A DNA stretch of 64,000 nt from Pelomonas sp047654805 (lineage in GTDB: Bacteria; Pseudomonadota; Gammaproteobacteria; Burkholderiales; Burkholderiaceae_C). Made by a program: the position numbers and the translations under genes. Below the pieces are notes generated by a model. The model was not told the DNA's origin. It did no database searches and was given only the letters and a program-made list of their open reading frames with translations. This document shows, in pieces, positions 8,310 to 16,925 of the stretch (the first letter of the stretch is position 1; each line of letters opens with the position of its first letter). The DNA is taken from positions 2,294,001 through 2,358,000 of the forward strand of contig NZ_JASGIV010000001.1 of NCBI RefSeq assembly GCF_047654805.1, read 5' to 3'.

Positions 8310-9313
8310 ATCGCGAAGCTGACCCAGTAGCAGACGCCAGCCATCAGCGCGGCGGCCGGGATCGTGAAGATCCATGCCCAGACGATGCTGCCCGCCACGC
8401 CCCAGCGCACGGCTGACGCACGCTGCACCGAACCCACGCCCACGATGGCCCCGGTGATGGTGTGCGTCGTCGACACCGGAACACCCAGGGCCGTCGCGAC
8501 GAACAGCGTGATCGCGCCGCCCGTCTCGGCGCAAAAGCCGCCGACCGGCTTGAGCTTGGTGATGCGCTGACCCATGGTCTGCACGATGCGCCAGCCGCCG
8601 AACATGGTGCCCATGCCGATGGCCAGGTAGCAAGCGACGATGACCCAGGTCGGCGGCGCGCTGTCGCCCACGCCCACCATGCCGGCCGCAATCAGCAGCA
8701 TCCAGATCAGGCCGATGGTCTTCTGCGCATCGTTGCCACCATGGCCCAGGCTGTAGAGGCCGGCCGACACCAGCTGCAGCCGGCGGAACCATCTATCGAT
8801 GCGCAGCGGCGACTTGTACCGGCAGACCCAGGCGACAACCACCATCATCAGCGAGCCCAGCAAGAAACCCAGCAGCGGCGAGATGACGATGAAGGCCACC
8901 GTCTTCCAGATGCCGCCCGCGATCAGCGCCTGCGGACCGGACTTGGCGACGACCGCGCCGGCAATACCGCCGATCAACGCGTGCGACGAGCTGGACGGGA
9001 TGCCCCAGTACCAGGTGATGCCGTTCCAGGCGATGGCGCCCATCAGCGCGCCGAAGATGACGTGGTGGTCGACCACACCGGGCTCGACGATGCCCTTGCC
9101 GATCGTGGCGGCCACGTGCAGCTGGAACACCAGCACGGCGATGACGTTGAAGAAGGCGGCGAACAGCACAGCCTGCTGGGGCTTGAGCACGCCGGTGGAG
9201 ACGACGGTGGCAATGGAGTTGGCGGCGTCGTGGAAGCCGTTCATGAAGTCGAACAGCAGGGCCAGCACGACCAGCAGGGCCACCACCCAGAAGGCGATCT
9301 CAACGGATGCCAT
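8303..9313 (-). CDS. Inorganic phosphate transporter, PiT family
   Basis: 336 residues, about ten membrane segments. Both halves carry the PiT repeat signature: 'FDFMNGFHDAANSIATVVST' near the N-terminus and 'GHGGNDAQKTIGLIWMLL' in the middle. 'WNGITWYWGIPSSSSHAL' is also typical. PiT carriers import metal-phosphate with protons or sodium. It lies 9 bases downstream of the DUF47 gene on the same strand, the usual pairing for this transporter class. Confidence 0.95.
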   Translation of the reverse strand: MASVEIAFWVVALLVVLALLFDFMNGFHDAANSIATVVSTGVLKPQQAVLFAAFFNVIAVLVFQLHVAATIGKGIVEPGVVDHHVIFGALMGAIAWNGITWYWGIPSSSSHALIGGIAGAVVAKSGPQALIAGGIWKTVAFIVISPLLGFLLGSLMMVVVAWVCRYKSPLRIDRWFRRLQLVSAGLYSLGHGGNDAQKTIGLIWMLLIAAGMVGVGDSAPPTWVIVACYLAIGMGTMFGGWRIVQTMGQRITKLKPVGGFCAETGGAITLFVATALGVPVSTTHTITGAIVGVGSVQRASAVRWGVAGSIVWAWIFTIPAAALMAGVCYWVSFAIY

Positions 9314-9322
9314 GGGAACGGA

Positions 9323-9976
9323 TCAGGAATTCTCGAGGACGATGCCCTCGATCAGATTGGCCACGTCCTCGCAGCGGTCGGAGATGGATTCCAGCTGCTC
9401 GTAGATCGCCTTGAGCTTGATGAGCTCGCGCACGTCGGCTTCCTCGCGGAACAGACGCGACATGGCCGAGCGCATGACGCGGTCGGCGTCGGACTCCAGG
9501 CGATCGATCTCCTCGCAAGTCTTCAGCGCCGCCTCCGTCGTGGCCGGCTTGCTCAGGTTGGGCAACAGCGTGACGGCATGCTGCACGCGCTCGCAGCAGC
9601 GCACGGACAGCGTGCACAGCTGCAGCACCTGCTCCGGCACGGCGCGCACGTCGTACAGCGACAGCGTCTCGGACGAGTCCTGCAGCAGGTCGAGGATGTC
9701 ATCCATCGCATTGATCAAGCTGTGGATCTGCTCGCGGTCGATGGGCGTGATGAAGGTGCGGTGCAGCAGCCGGTTCACCTCGGCGGTGACGCGGTCGGCG
9801 GCATGTTCGGCCTTGTCGACCTCGTCCGCGTACTGCTGGCGCAGCGCCGGGTTGGAATAGTTCTCGATCATCTTCTGGAAGGCGCGCGCGCCTTCCAGGA
9901 TGAAACCGCCGTGCTCGTTGAACAGCTCAAAAAAATTGCCCTCGCGGGGCAGCAGCTTGCCAAACAACATGGCCAT
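9323..9976 (-). CDS. DUF47 (PhoU-like) phosphate-transport accessory protein
   Basis: 217 residues starting 'MAMLFGKLLPREGNFFELF', almost entirely helical. It has the DUF47 features 'YADEVDKAEHAADRVTAEV' and 'DREQIHSLINAMDDILDLL'. DUF47 proteins resemble PhoU and are encoded next to PiT transporters, where they probably modulate uptake. It is the first gene of the two-gene operon. Confidence 0.92.
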   Translation of the reverse strand: MAMLFGKLLPREGNFFELFNEHGGFILEGARAFQKMIENYSNPALRQQYADEVDKAEHAADRVTAEVNRLLHRTFITPIDREQIHSLINAMDDILDLLQDSSETLSLYDVRAVPEQVLQLCTLSVRCCERVQHAVTLLPNLSKPATTEAALKTCEEIDRLESDADRVMRSAMSRLFREEADVRELIKLKAIYEQLESISDRCEDVANLIEGIVLENS

Positions 9977-10192
9977 CCTTGGATTTCTGGAAGGCGCGCA
10001 GTTTAGCGGGCGCCGTCACGGAATCGTCATCAGGCGGACCTGAAGATGCAGTAGATCGCCCCTCAGGAAAAGGCCGGCGAAGGCGAAATCCAGCCTCGCC
10101 GGGAGACGTCGGAGGAACAACGCGGTTACGAGGCGCCCACGCCCGGGCCACCAGGCCGGGCGGCCCCGCGCCCCGCCAACCCGACCCCGGCT

Positions 10193-11308
10193 TCAGGACA
10201 GGAACAGCAGGCCGTACCCAATCACGACCGCCAGCAGCAGAGCGGGTACCGAGTAGCGGTGAAAGGCGATCCAAGACCTGCTGTCGCCGGTCATCCGCAG
10301 CGCGATCAGATTTGCCAGCGAGCCGATCATCAATCCGAACCCACCGACATTGACGCTGTACGCCGTCACGCGCCAATCGCTCGAGAACTCGGCCAGCACA
10401 ATCGCCGCCGGCACGTTGCTGACCAGCTGGCTGGCACCGATGCCCGCGAAGTAAAGATTCTCTGGCTTTTGCAGCGCGAGGCTCAGCATCAGCCGGTTCA
10501 CCGACTCCAGTCCGGCCAACAGCCTCAGGTCGATGAACATCAGCGCGAACACCAGCAGCAGCCCCCAATCCAGCTCGGCCACCACGCGCGGACGCAGCAT
10601 CAGGAACAGCAGGAAGACGGCGGCCGTTGCCCATCCCGCCTGATGCATGTCTGTGGCGACCAGGAACGGCACATACAGTGCCAGCGACAGGGCCAGCAGT
10701 CTCGAGTCGAGCGCCGATGTCTCATGCTCGAGGGCCTGGAGCGGCCGCGCCTTGAACGCATATGCGGCGAAGGCGAGCAGCAAGACCATCAGGCATGCCA
10801 CCAGGGGCAGCTGGTGCCAGACGAACTCGTCAAATGGCACGTTGGCGCGCTGCCAGATGAACAGGTTCTGGGGGTTGCCGATAGGAGTCAGAGCGGATCC
10901 GGCGTTGACGGCCAGCGCTTCGAAGATGACCATCTTGACGGCGGGCATCCCCGTCAGCCGGCAGATGCCAAGCGTCAAAGGCACGACCACGAAAAGCGCG
11001 ACGTCATTTGTCAGCACCGTCGAGAGCGCTGCAGCCGTTGCAACGAGGAACAGCGCAACAGCCCGTTCGGTGGCCATGGATTCGATCAGCGTCCGGCCAG
11101 CTGAATGAAGCGCGCCGCTGATCTCCAACCCCTTGGTGAGCAAGAGAAGGCCGGTCAAGGCCGCGAGGGTCGGCCAGTCGATCAGCTTCCCGAAGCTCGG
11201 GATGCGACCGGGCTGGTAGACGCCAAACGCCACCAATGCGGCCAAGAGCGCCAGGAAGAACCTGTCCTGCACCAGGCCCCGCATCACCCGAGCTGCCACA
11301 GCCATCAC
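10193..11308 (-). CDS. SLC13/ArsB-type anion permease
   Basis: 371 residues with about ten membrane segments. 'LSTVLTNDVALFVVVPLTL' and 'VNAGSALTPIGNPQNLFIW' are hallmarks of the ion-transporter superfamily members SLC13, ArsB and NhaD. A second copy of the helix-hairpin region contains 'ASQLVSNVPAAIVLAEF'. The substrate (dicarboxylate, sulfate, arsenite or Na+/H+) cannot be read from sequence, and no ars genes are nearby. The 216 bases before it (9977-10192) show no gene. Confidence 0.85.
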   Translation of the reverse strand: MMAVAARVMRGLVQDRFFLALLAALVAFGVYQPGRIPSFGKLIDWPTLAALTGLLLLTKGLEISGALHSAGRTLIESMATERAVALFLVATAAALSTVLTNDVALFVVVPLTLGICRLTGMPAVKMVIFEALAVNAGSALTPIGNPQNLFIWQRANVPFDEFVWHQLPLVACLMVLLLAFAAYAFKARPLQALEHETSALDSRLLALSLALYVPFLVATDMHQAGWATAAVFLLFLMLRPRVVAELDWGLLLVFALMFIDLRLLAGLESVNRLMLSLALQKPENLYFAGIGASQLVSNVPAAIVLAEFSSDWRVTAYSVNVGGFGLMIGSLANLIALRMTGDSRSWIAFHRYSVPALLLAVVIGYGLLFLS

Positions 11309-11613
11309 CGGCAGCGCCCTCTGTCGCCACTGAGCGAGTCGAGCCGTGGCTCGGCTTCCGTCCTCGAAGCCCCCGCGCCCACATCACACTTGCCTGACGA
11401 CGACCTCACCCGTCGCAGAGCCAAGCCGATCGAGCCAGCGCCGATCGAGCCTGACCGGATGCTAGTCGTTGTCACGATGACGCTTTTCCCTCTGGCACGC
11501 CCGTCATCCCCTGCAGAGCATGACGGCGTTGAATAGCAACAGAGCGACGGTCTGCCAGCCGGCGAAGGTCGGGAGCATCTTCCGGTCTCTGGTGGTGCCG
11601 GCTTGGCGCCGGG
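11309..11613. other. Intergenic stretch without a supported gene
   Basis: 305 bases between the SLC13-type permease start and the folK stop. A short minus-strand frame around 11509-11574 reads 'RKMLPTFAGWQTVALLLFN' and ends at a TGA. It is too short and lacks a convincing start and ribosome binding site. No clear promoter or terminator is visible. Confidence 0.5.
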
Positions 11614-12090
11614 CTAGAGGGACAGCGGCCCGAGCCGCTCGATACGCTGCGCGTGCCAGTCTTCACCGGTCGCAAGGTGCGCCAGCTCCGGCGCGATCTC
11701 CAGCAGCGGGCGCAGCACGAAGGCCCGCTGGCCCAGGCGAGGATGGGGGAGCGTGAGCCGCGGCGTGTCCAGCGTCAGGTCGCCATACAGCAGCAGATCG
11801 AGGTCGAGCGTGCGCGGCGCGTTCCGGTAGGGGCGTTCCCGGCCGTACGCCAGCTCGATGACCTGCAGCGCGTCCAGCAGTTCAAGCGCAGGCACTGCGG
11901 TGTCCAGCGCCGCAACGGCGTTCAGGAAGTCCGGGCCGCCGGCGTCCACCGGCGCGCTGCGCCAGGCGCTGGACAACGCCGCGACGCGGGTGTCGGGCAG
12001 CGCGGCGAGTCGCAGCGCTGCTTGTGTCAATGTCGCGTGAAGGTCGGCACCCAGATTGGTGCCCAGCCCGACGTAGGCGCGCGAGCTCAC
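11614..12090 (-). CDS. folK: 2-amino-4-hydroxy-6-hydroxymethyldihydropteridine diphosphokinase
   Basis: 158 residues from GTG 12088-12090, which overlaps the pcnB stop (GTGA). HPPK motifs are present: 'AYVGLGTNLGADLHATL', 'GPDFLNAVAALDT', and the Mg/ATP site 'RNAPRTLDLDLLLYGD' followed by 'LPHPRLGQRAFVL'. It transfers pyrophosphate from ATP to the pterin in folate synthesis. It is the last gene of the overlapping minus-strand run. Confidence 0.95.
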   Translation of the reverse strand: MSSRAYVGLGTNLGADLHATLTQAALRLAALPDTRVAALSSAWRSAPVDAGGPDFLNAVAALDTAVPALELLDALQVIELAYGRERPYRNAPRTLDLDLLLYGDLTLDTPRLTLPHPRLGQRAFVLRPLLEIAPELAHLATGEDWHAQRIERLGPLSL

Positions 12091-13628
12091 TCGGCAGCAG
12101 GCGCCGGCGCGCCGGCGCCCTCCCCGCCTGCGCCCGGCTTGCGGCGGCGGCGACGGCGCTTCTTTGCCGGCGCGTCGGCAGCGGCAGGCTCGGCCTCGTC
12201 GCCCGCTGGCGTCTCTGGGCGCGGTGCACGCACGGCGCGCGGCTGCTTTTGCTGTGACGCACGGGCATCGGCCAGCAGCGCCTGACGGTCGTCGTCGCTG
12301 CCCAGCGCGAAGTCCTCCCACCAGTCAGCCAGGGCCGGGTCGATCTCTCCCACGTCGGCGCGCAGGCGCAGGAAATCGAAACCGGCCCGGTAGCGCGGCT
12401 GCTCGATCAGGCTGAACACGCCGGAGCCGCTGCGACGTTCGAAGCGGGTCTGCATCATCCAGATCTCGCGCATGTCGGCTGCCAGCTTGCCGCGGCCGGA
12501 GATGTCGCCGATGCGGGCATCGAAGACGGCATCGATGGCCTGGGCCAGCGCCGGCACCGGCGGCTCGCCGCCGGTGCGGATCTTGGTCCAGCGGTCCAGC
12601 ACCTCATGCCACAGCATGCAGGCCAGCATGAAGCTGGGGCTGACGCCACGCCCCTCGTTCACGCGGCGGTCGGTGTCCTCGAAGGCCTGGCGCACGAAGT
12701 CGCCGCGGATGCCCGCAGGCAGATCGCCGCTCTCGGTCAACATGGCGTCCAGCACAGCGAACACACCGCGGCCCAGGCCCAGCTTCTTCAACTGCGCGAG
12801 GCTGGCCAGGGAGTGGCCGGTCTGCAGCAGCTTGATCATCTCGTCGAACAGCCGCGAGGCCGGCACGTTGGCCAGCAGGGACGACGAGGCCTTCACCGGC
12901 GCCAGCGTCTTCTTCTCCAGCTCGAAGCCCAGCTTGGCCGCGAAACGCACGGCGCGGATGATCCGGACCGGGTCCTCGCGGTAGCGGGTCTCGGGGTCGC
13001 CGATCATGCGCAGCAGCTTGGCCTTGGCGTCGGCCAGGCCGCCGTGGTAGTCCACGACGAGGCGGCGCTGCGGGTCGTAGTACATCGCGTTGACGGTGAA
13101 GTCGCGGCGGGCAGCATCCTCGATCTGCGGTCCCCAGACGTTGTCGCGCAGCACACGGCCGCTCGCGTCCACGGCATGCTGCTTGCCGTCGAGCTCGGCC
13201 TTGGCGGTCTTCTCGTTGCCATTGACGGACTCAGACTCCGTGGGCAGCGCGCGGAAGGTCGAGACCTCGATCACCTCGTGCTCGCGGCCACGGCCGTAGA
13301 CGACGTGCACGATGCGAAAGCGCCGGCCGATGATGAAGGCGCGGCGGAACAGCCCCTTGACCTGCTCGGGCGTGGCATTGGTGGCAACGTCGAAGTCCTT
13401 GGGACGCATGCCCAGCAGCAGATCGCGCACGGCGCCGCCGACGATGTAGGCCTCGAAGCCGGCGTCCGTCAGCGTCTTGACCACCTTGACGGCGCGCTCG
13501 TCGAGCAGCTCGGGGTTGATGCCATGGACCTCGGCGGGAACCTCGACCCGTTTTCCGAGCGGGCTGGTCTTCTTGGCGTTGGCCGCGGCAGGCTTGCCGA
13601 GCAGTTTGTCGATGAACTTCTTGATCAT
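12087..13628 (-). CDS. pcnB: Polynucleotide adenylyltransferase (poly(A) polymerase I)
   Basis: 513 residues. The nucleotidyltransferase core has 'AYIVGGAVRDLLLGMRPKD' followed by 'FDVATNATPEQV' (the metal-binding D-x-D is in DFDVAT), then 'RRFRIVHVVYGR' and 'RRDFTVNAMYYD'. The tail is a basic, low-complexity segment rich in Lys/Arg then Ala/Gly/Pro, as in other Pap I proteins. It adds poly(A) to RNA 3' ends to promote decay. It overlaps folK by 4 bases and the HAD gene by 4 bases. Confidence 0.95.
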   Translation of the reverse strand: MIKKFIDKLLGKPAAANAKKTSPLGKRVEVPAEVHGINPELLDERAVKVVKTLTDAGFEAYIVGGAVRDLLLGMRPKDFDVATNATPEQVKGLFRRAFIIGRRFRIVHVVYGRGREHEVIEVSTFRALPTESESVNGNEKTAKAELDGKQHAVDASGRVLRDNVWGPQIEDAARRDFTVNAMYYDPQRRLVVDYHGGLADAKAKLLRMIGDPETRYREDPVRIIRAVRFAAKLGFELEKKTLAPVKASSSLLANVPASRLFDEMIKLLQTGHSLASLAQLKKLGLGRGVFAVLDAMLTESGDLPAGIRGDFVRQAFEDTDRRVNEGRGVSPSFMLACMLWHEVLDRWTKIRTGGEPPVPALAQAIDAVFDARIGDISGRGKLAADMREIWMMQTRFERRSGSGVFSLIEQPRYRAGFDFLRLRADVGEIDPALADWWEDFALGSDDDRQALLADARASQQKQPRAVRAPRPETPAGDEAEPAAADAPAKKRRRRRRKPGAGGEGAGAPAPAAE

Positions 13629-14293
13629 GCGAAGAGGTGCAGCTGGGGCCAGCCGCGCTCGGCGGCGACTGCGGCGAGCGAGGGGCTGGGGTTGGTCGCC
13701 ACCGGGTGGCTGACGCGTTCGAGCAGGGGCAGGTCGTTGGTCGAGTCGCTATAGAAGCTCACGCGCTCGAAATCGTGCCATTGTGCCCCCAGGCCCCGCA
13801 GCCAAGCCTCGACGCGCGCGATCTTGCCCTCACGGAAGCTCGGGATGCCATCGATCTCGCCGCTGTAGCCCCCCTGTGCGTCACGTTTCAGGTCGACGGC
13901 GATCAGGTGCTCGACCCCGAAAGCCTGGGCAATGGGCGTCGTGACGAAGACGTTGGTCGCGGTGACGATCGCCATCAGGTCGCCCGCCGCACGGTGCTGC
14001 TCGACCAGGGCCATGGCCTCGGGCCTCAGCGCCGGGCGCATGACCTCGACCATGAAGCGCTCGCGCATCTCCAGCGCCTCGTCCAGCGGCCGGCGGCGCC
14101 AGGCCGACGTCGCGAAGTCGATGTACGCCGGGAGATCCAGCGTCCCGGCGTTGTACTGGGCGAAGAACTCGTCGTTGCGAGCCCCCCAGACTGCACCATC
14201 CACCCAGCCCACCTCCACCATGAAGCCACCAAAGGCATGGTCGGAGTCCACTGGGATCAGCGTCCCGTCGAGATCGAACAAGGTCAGATTCAT
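13625..14293 (-). CDS. HAD-IB family phosphatase (SerB-like)
   Basis: 222 residues. The HAD motif I is at the N-terminus ('LTLFDLDGTLIPVDSDHAF'). Motif II is in 'LMAIVTATNVFVTTPIA'. Motifs III/IV are the Lys of 'FREGKIARVEAWL' and 'VSFYSDSTNDLPLLERV'. These are HAD subfamily IB enzymes related to phosphoserine phosphatase; the real substrate is unknown. It is translationally coupled to hda (4-base overlap upstream) and pcnB (4-base overlap downstream). Confidence 0.88.
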   Translation of the reverse strand: MNLTLFDLDGTLIPVDSDHAFGGFMVEVGWVDGAVWGARNDEFFAQYNAGTLDLPAYIDFATSAWRRRPLDEALEMRERFMVEVMRPALRPEAMALVEQHRAAGDLMAIVTATNVFVTTPIAQAFGVEHLIAVDLKRDAQGGYSGEIDGIPSFREGKIARVEAWLRGLGAQWHDFERVSFYSDSTNDLPLLERVSHPVATNPSPSLAAVAAERGWPQLHLFA

Positions 14294-14976
14294 AAGTTGG
14301 GGTCGGAGGCGATTTTCTCGTCGGCCAGCATGGCCTTCAACAGCGGCAGCGTCAGTGCCCGCTTGTTGGCCAGCGCGAATTCGTCCAGGCGCTCCAGCAA
14401 GGCCATCAAGCCTTTGAGATTGCGCTCGAAGCGTGTCAGCAGATAGGTCAGCACGTCGTCGCCCAGCAGCAGGCCCCGGCGATCCGCCTCGCGGCGCAGC
14501 GCTGCACGCATCTCCGCCTCGCGCAGCGGTTCCAGCGCGAAGCTGGGACCCCAGCCAAGGCGGGTGCGCAGATCCTCCCGCACGTCCAGGTCGACGGCCG
14601 GCGCATCGGCCGTCGCGACGACGGTGTAGCCCTGCCCCGCCGAAGCGACGAAGAGTGCGAACGCCGCGTGCTGCTGGCCAGCATCAAAGCGCTGACAGTC
14701 GTCCAGCAGCAGCAGGCTCTCGTGAGCCGGCAACTCCCAGGGCAAGGCGGTGTCGGCGTCGTACCAGGCGACGCGCTGACCGGCAGCCTGCCAGCGCTCG
14801 GCCAGGCCCTGCAGCAGATGCGTCTTGCCAGAGCCGGTCGGCCCCCACAGCAGCACCGGCGGGTCTCCGGGCATCAGGCCCGTCAGGTAGGCCAGGGCCT
14901 CGGCATTCGCACCGGGCAGGAAGTTGTCGAAGCTGTGCGCGGGCGGAGCGAGCAGCGCGAGGGGGATCTGGCGCAT
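14290..14976 (-). CDS. hda: DnaA-related regulatory inactivator Hda
   Basis: 228 residues from ATG 14974-14976 ('MRQIPLALLAPPAHSFDNFL'). The start overlaps the AI-2E gene stop and fits the family N-terminus. It is an AAA+ fold like DnaA domain III, with Walker A 'LLWGPTGSGKTHLLQGLA' and Walker B 'SLLLLDDCQ'. The sensor region is 'REDLRTRLGWGPSFALEPL'. With the beta clamp, Hda stimulates ATP hydrolysis by DnaA to prevent re-initiation. The N-terminal clamp-binding 'QIPL' motif is visible. Confidence 0.9.
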   Translation of the reverse strand: MRQIPLALLAPPAHSFDNFLPGANAEALAYLTGLMPGDPPVLLWGPTGSGKTHLLQGLAERWQAAGQRVAWYDADTALPWELPAHESLLLLDDCQRFDAGQQHAAFALFVASAGQGYTVVATADAPAVDLDVREDLRTRLGWGPSFALEPLREAEMRAALRREADRRGLLLGDDVLTYLLTRFERNLKGLMALLERLDEFALANKRALTLPLLKAMLADEKIASDPNL

Positions 14977-16037
14977 CAAGTGAACAGCGAACTTGAGAGG
15001 TAGGCCCGGTGCAGCCGGCGCGCCGCAACGGCAGCCACGGCCGACAAAGGCAGCGCAATCAGCACGCCGACGAAACCCAGCAAATGGCCGAAGGCCAGCA
15101 GCGCGAAGATGACCATGAGGGGGCTCATGCCAATGCGTTCGCCGACGAAGCGCGGCGTCAGCACGAAGCTCTCCAGCAACTGGCCGATGCCGAAAACGAC
15201 GGCGACCGCCGCGACGCCGTAGAAACTGGCGAACTGCAGCAGGCCGGCCAGCAGCGCAAGCAGCAGCCCCAGGCCGAAGCCCAAGTAGGGGATGAAGACG
15301 GCCAAGCCGGTGAACACACCGATGGGCAGGGCCAGGTCGAAGCCGGCGAGCGCCAGGCCCGCGCTGTAGAAGATGGCGAGCACGCCCATGACCAGCAGTT
15401 GGCCGCGCAGGTACTGGCCCAGCGTCGCGTCGCACTCCTCAAGGAAGCTGCCGACCGACTCACGCGCCGACAACGGCACCAGGGCCTTCGCGCGCCCGAT
15501 CAAGCCGGGCCAGTCGTCCAGCAGATAGAAGAGGACGACCGGCAGCAAGACGGCGTTGCCGATGAAGGCAAGCAGGAAGCTGCCGCCGATGCGGGCCGAG
15601 CTCAGCACCGTCGACAGCCAGTCCTCGAAATTGGCGTCCAGGTACTTCAGCACGAAGGCCTTGATGCTGGCCGTGTCGAGCTGCATGTAGATGCCGTACT
15701 GGGACAGCCAGGGCGAAACCTTGTCGTTGGCGGCCTTGGCCAATACCGGGATCTGCTCGCGCAGGGCCGGCAACTCCTTGCTCAGGATGGGCAGCACCAG
15801 AAGCAGCATGGCGAGCAGCGCGAGCGCGAACAGCAGCTCCACAACCAGCACGGCCACCGAGCGCGGCACGCGCCGGTTGACGAGCGCCTGCACGGCCGGC
15901 GCCAGCGCATAGGCCAGCACCAGGGCCGCGATGAAGGGGGCCAGCACGGGCGACAGCAGCCAAAGCAGCAGGATGCCGGCGAGTGCGACGCCACCCCAGA
16001 TCAGGGCGGTGCGTTGGTGCTTGCTGAGCTTCATCAT
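14976..16037 (-). CDS. AI-2E family (UPF0118) transporter
   Basis: 353 residues with about eight membrane segments: two near the N-terminus ('GVALAGILLLWLLSPVLAPF'), a long amphipathic central part, then a C-terminal block with 'VFTGLAVFIPYLGFGLGLLL' and 'GERIGMSPLMVIFALLAFGH'. Members of this family export autoinducer-2 or run as Na+/H+ antiporters. In this operon context a specific role is not shown. It lies 28 bases downstream of the SirB1-like gene. Confidence 0.88.
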   Translation of the reverse strand: MMKLSKHQRTALIWGGVALAGILLLWLLSPVLAPFIAALVLAYALAPAVQALVNRRVPRSVAVLVVELLFALALLAMLLLVLPILSKELPALREQIPVLAKAANDKVSPWLSQYGIYMQLDTASIKAFVLKYLDANFEDWLSTVLSSARIGGSFLLAFIGNAVLLPVVLFYLLDDWPGLIGRAKALVPLSARESVGSFLEECDATLGQYLRGQLLVMGVLAIFYSAGLALAGFDLALPIGVFTGLAVFIPYLGFGLGLLLALLAGLLQFASFYGVAAVAVVFGIGQLLESFVLTPRFVGERIGMSPLMVIFALLAFGHLLGFVGVLIALPLSAVAAVAARRLHRAYLSSSLFT

Positions 16038-16065
16038 GGGTGGCGGGGCGCGAGGGCGCGGATTG

Positions 16066-16923
16066 TTACTGAAGCGGCGGCGACCGCTGCCCGATCAGCA
16101 CGGCCAGGCGGGCGCGCAGCTCAGCCGCGTCGGAGGCATCACCGTGTGCAGCCAGGTAGAAGGCCAGGTCGTCGGCCGCCGCCGCGTGGTCGCCCAGCGC
16201 ATCCAGCACCAGGCCGCGATCACGCCGCTCGGCCGCGTCGCCCGGCAGCAGCACGACGAGGCGCCGCTGCACGGCCAGCAGGCGCGGCCAGTCGCGCGCA
16301 GCGCGATGCACCTCTTTCAGGTTGCGCAGCATCCGGGCCAGGATCTGGCGCGGTGTCGCGGCGCGCAGGAAGAACTCCAGCGGCAACTCCAGGTCCGCCG
16401 GCAGCCCGCTGCCATGGCGGTAGACGGCCAGGCGCTCATCCAGGCGCGCAGCCGACAGCGCCTCACCCGTGAAGGGATCGATGACGACCTCGCCAAGCCC
16501 CATCCGGCACTTGACGAGGAAATGCCCCGGAAAAGCCACGCCCGAAGCGCGCAGGCCCGCCTGCTCGGCCAGCTCCAGCAGCAGCACGGCCAGCGTGATG
16601 GGAATGCCGCGCCGCGTCTCGAGCACCCGATGGACGAAGCTGTTCTCCGCTGCGTAGTAATTGTTCAGATTGCCCGCGAAGCCGAGCTCGCCATGGAAAA
16701 AGCGCGTCAGCAGCCGCAGCCGCTCGGCCGGCACGGTCTCGGGCGTGATGCGCTCACGCAGGCGGCGCGCCAGGCCGTCCACCCGGGCCAGCACGGCCTG
16801 AACGTCAAGCCCCGGCTCGTCGTCCTGGGCGAGGCTGACGGCGGCCTCCAGCAGGTTCAGGCTGGCATCCTCCGCCACCAGCGTGGCGAAGTAGTCCAGC
16901 GGGGTCGGAGCTGTGTACTTCAC
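16066..16923 (-). CDS. SirB1-family protein (transglutaminase-like plus TPR)
   Basis: 285 residues from GTG 16921-16923. 'LNNYYAAENSFVHRVLETRR' followed by 'GIPITLAVLLLELA', and 'GVAFPGHFLVKCR', match the SirB1/transglutaminase-like N-terminal domain. The C-terminal ~110 residues look like TPR helices ('LAVQRRLVVLLPGDAAERRD'). Function is unknown; SirB1-like proteins are conserved in proteobacteria. It starts 2 bases after the murJ stop. Confidence 0.82.
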   Translation of the reverse strand: MKYTAPTPLDYFATLVAEDASLNLLEAAVSLAQDDEPGLDVQAVLARVDGLARRLRERITPETVPAERLRLLTRFFHGELGFAGNLNNYYAAENSFVHRVLETRRGIPITLAVLLLELAEQAGLRASGVAFPGHFLVKCRMGLGEVVIDPFTGEALSAARLDERLAVYRHGSGLPADLELPLEFFLRAATPRQILARMLRNLKEVHRAARDWPRLLAVQRRLVVLLPGDAAERRDRGLVLDALGDHAAAADDLAFYLAAHGDASDAAELRARLAVLIGQRSPPLQ

Positions 16924-16925
16924 GA

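Noticed and set aside
8462..10006. A 514-codon plus-strand open frame
   Set aside because: It runs antisense through the PiT and DUF47 genes, which have clear motifs, and reads as low-complexity His/Asp/Gln.
15009..16472. A long plus-strand frame rich in Gln and Arg
   Set aside because: Antisense to the AI-2E family and SirB1-like genes; no ribosome site and no domain.
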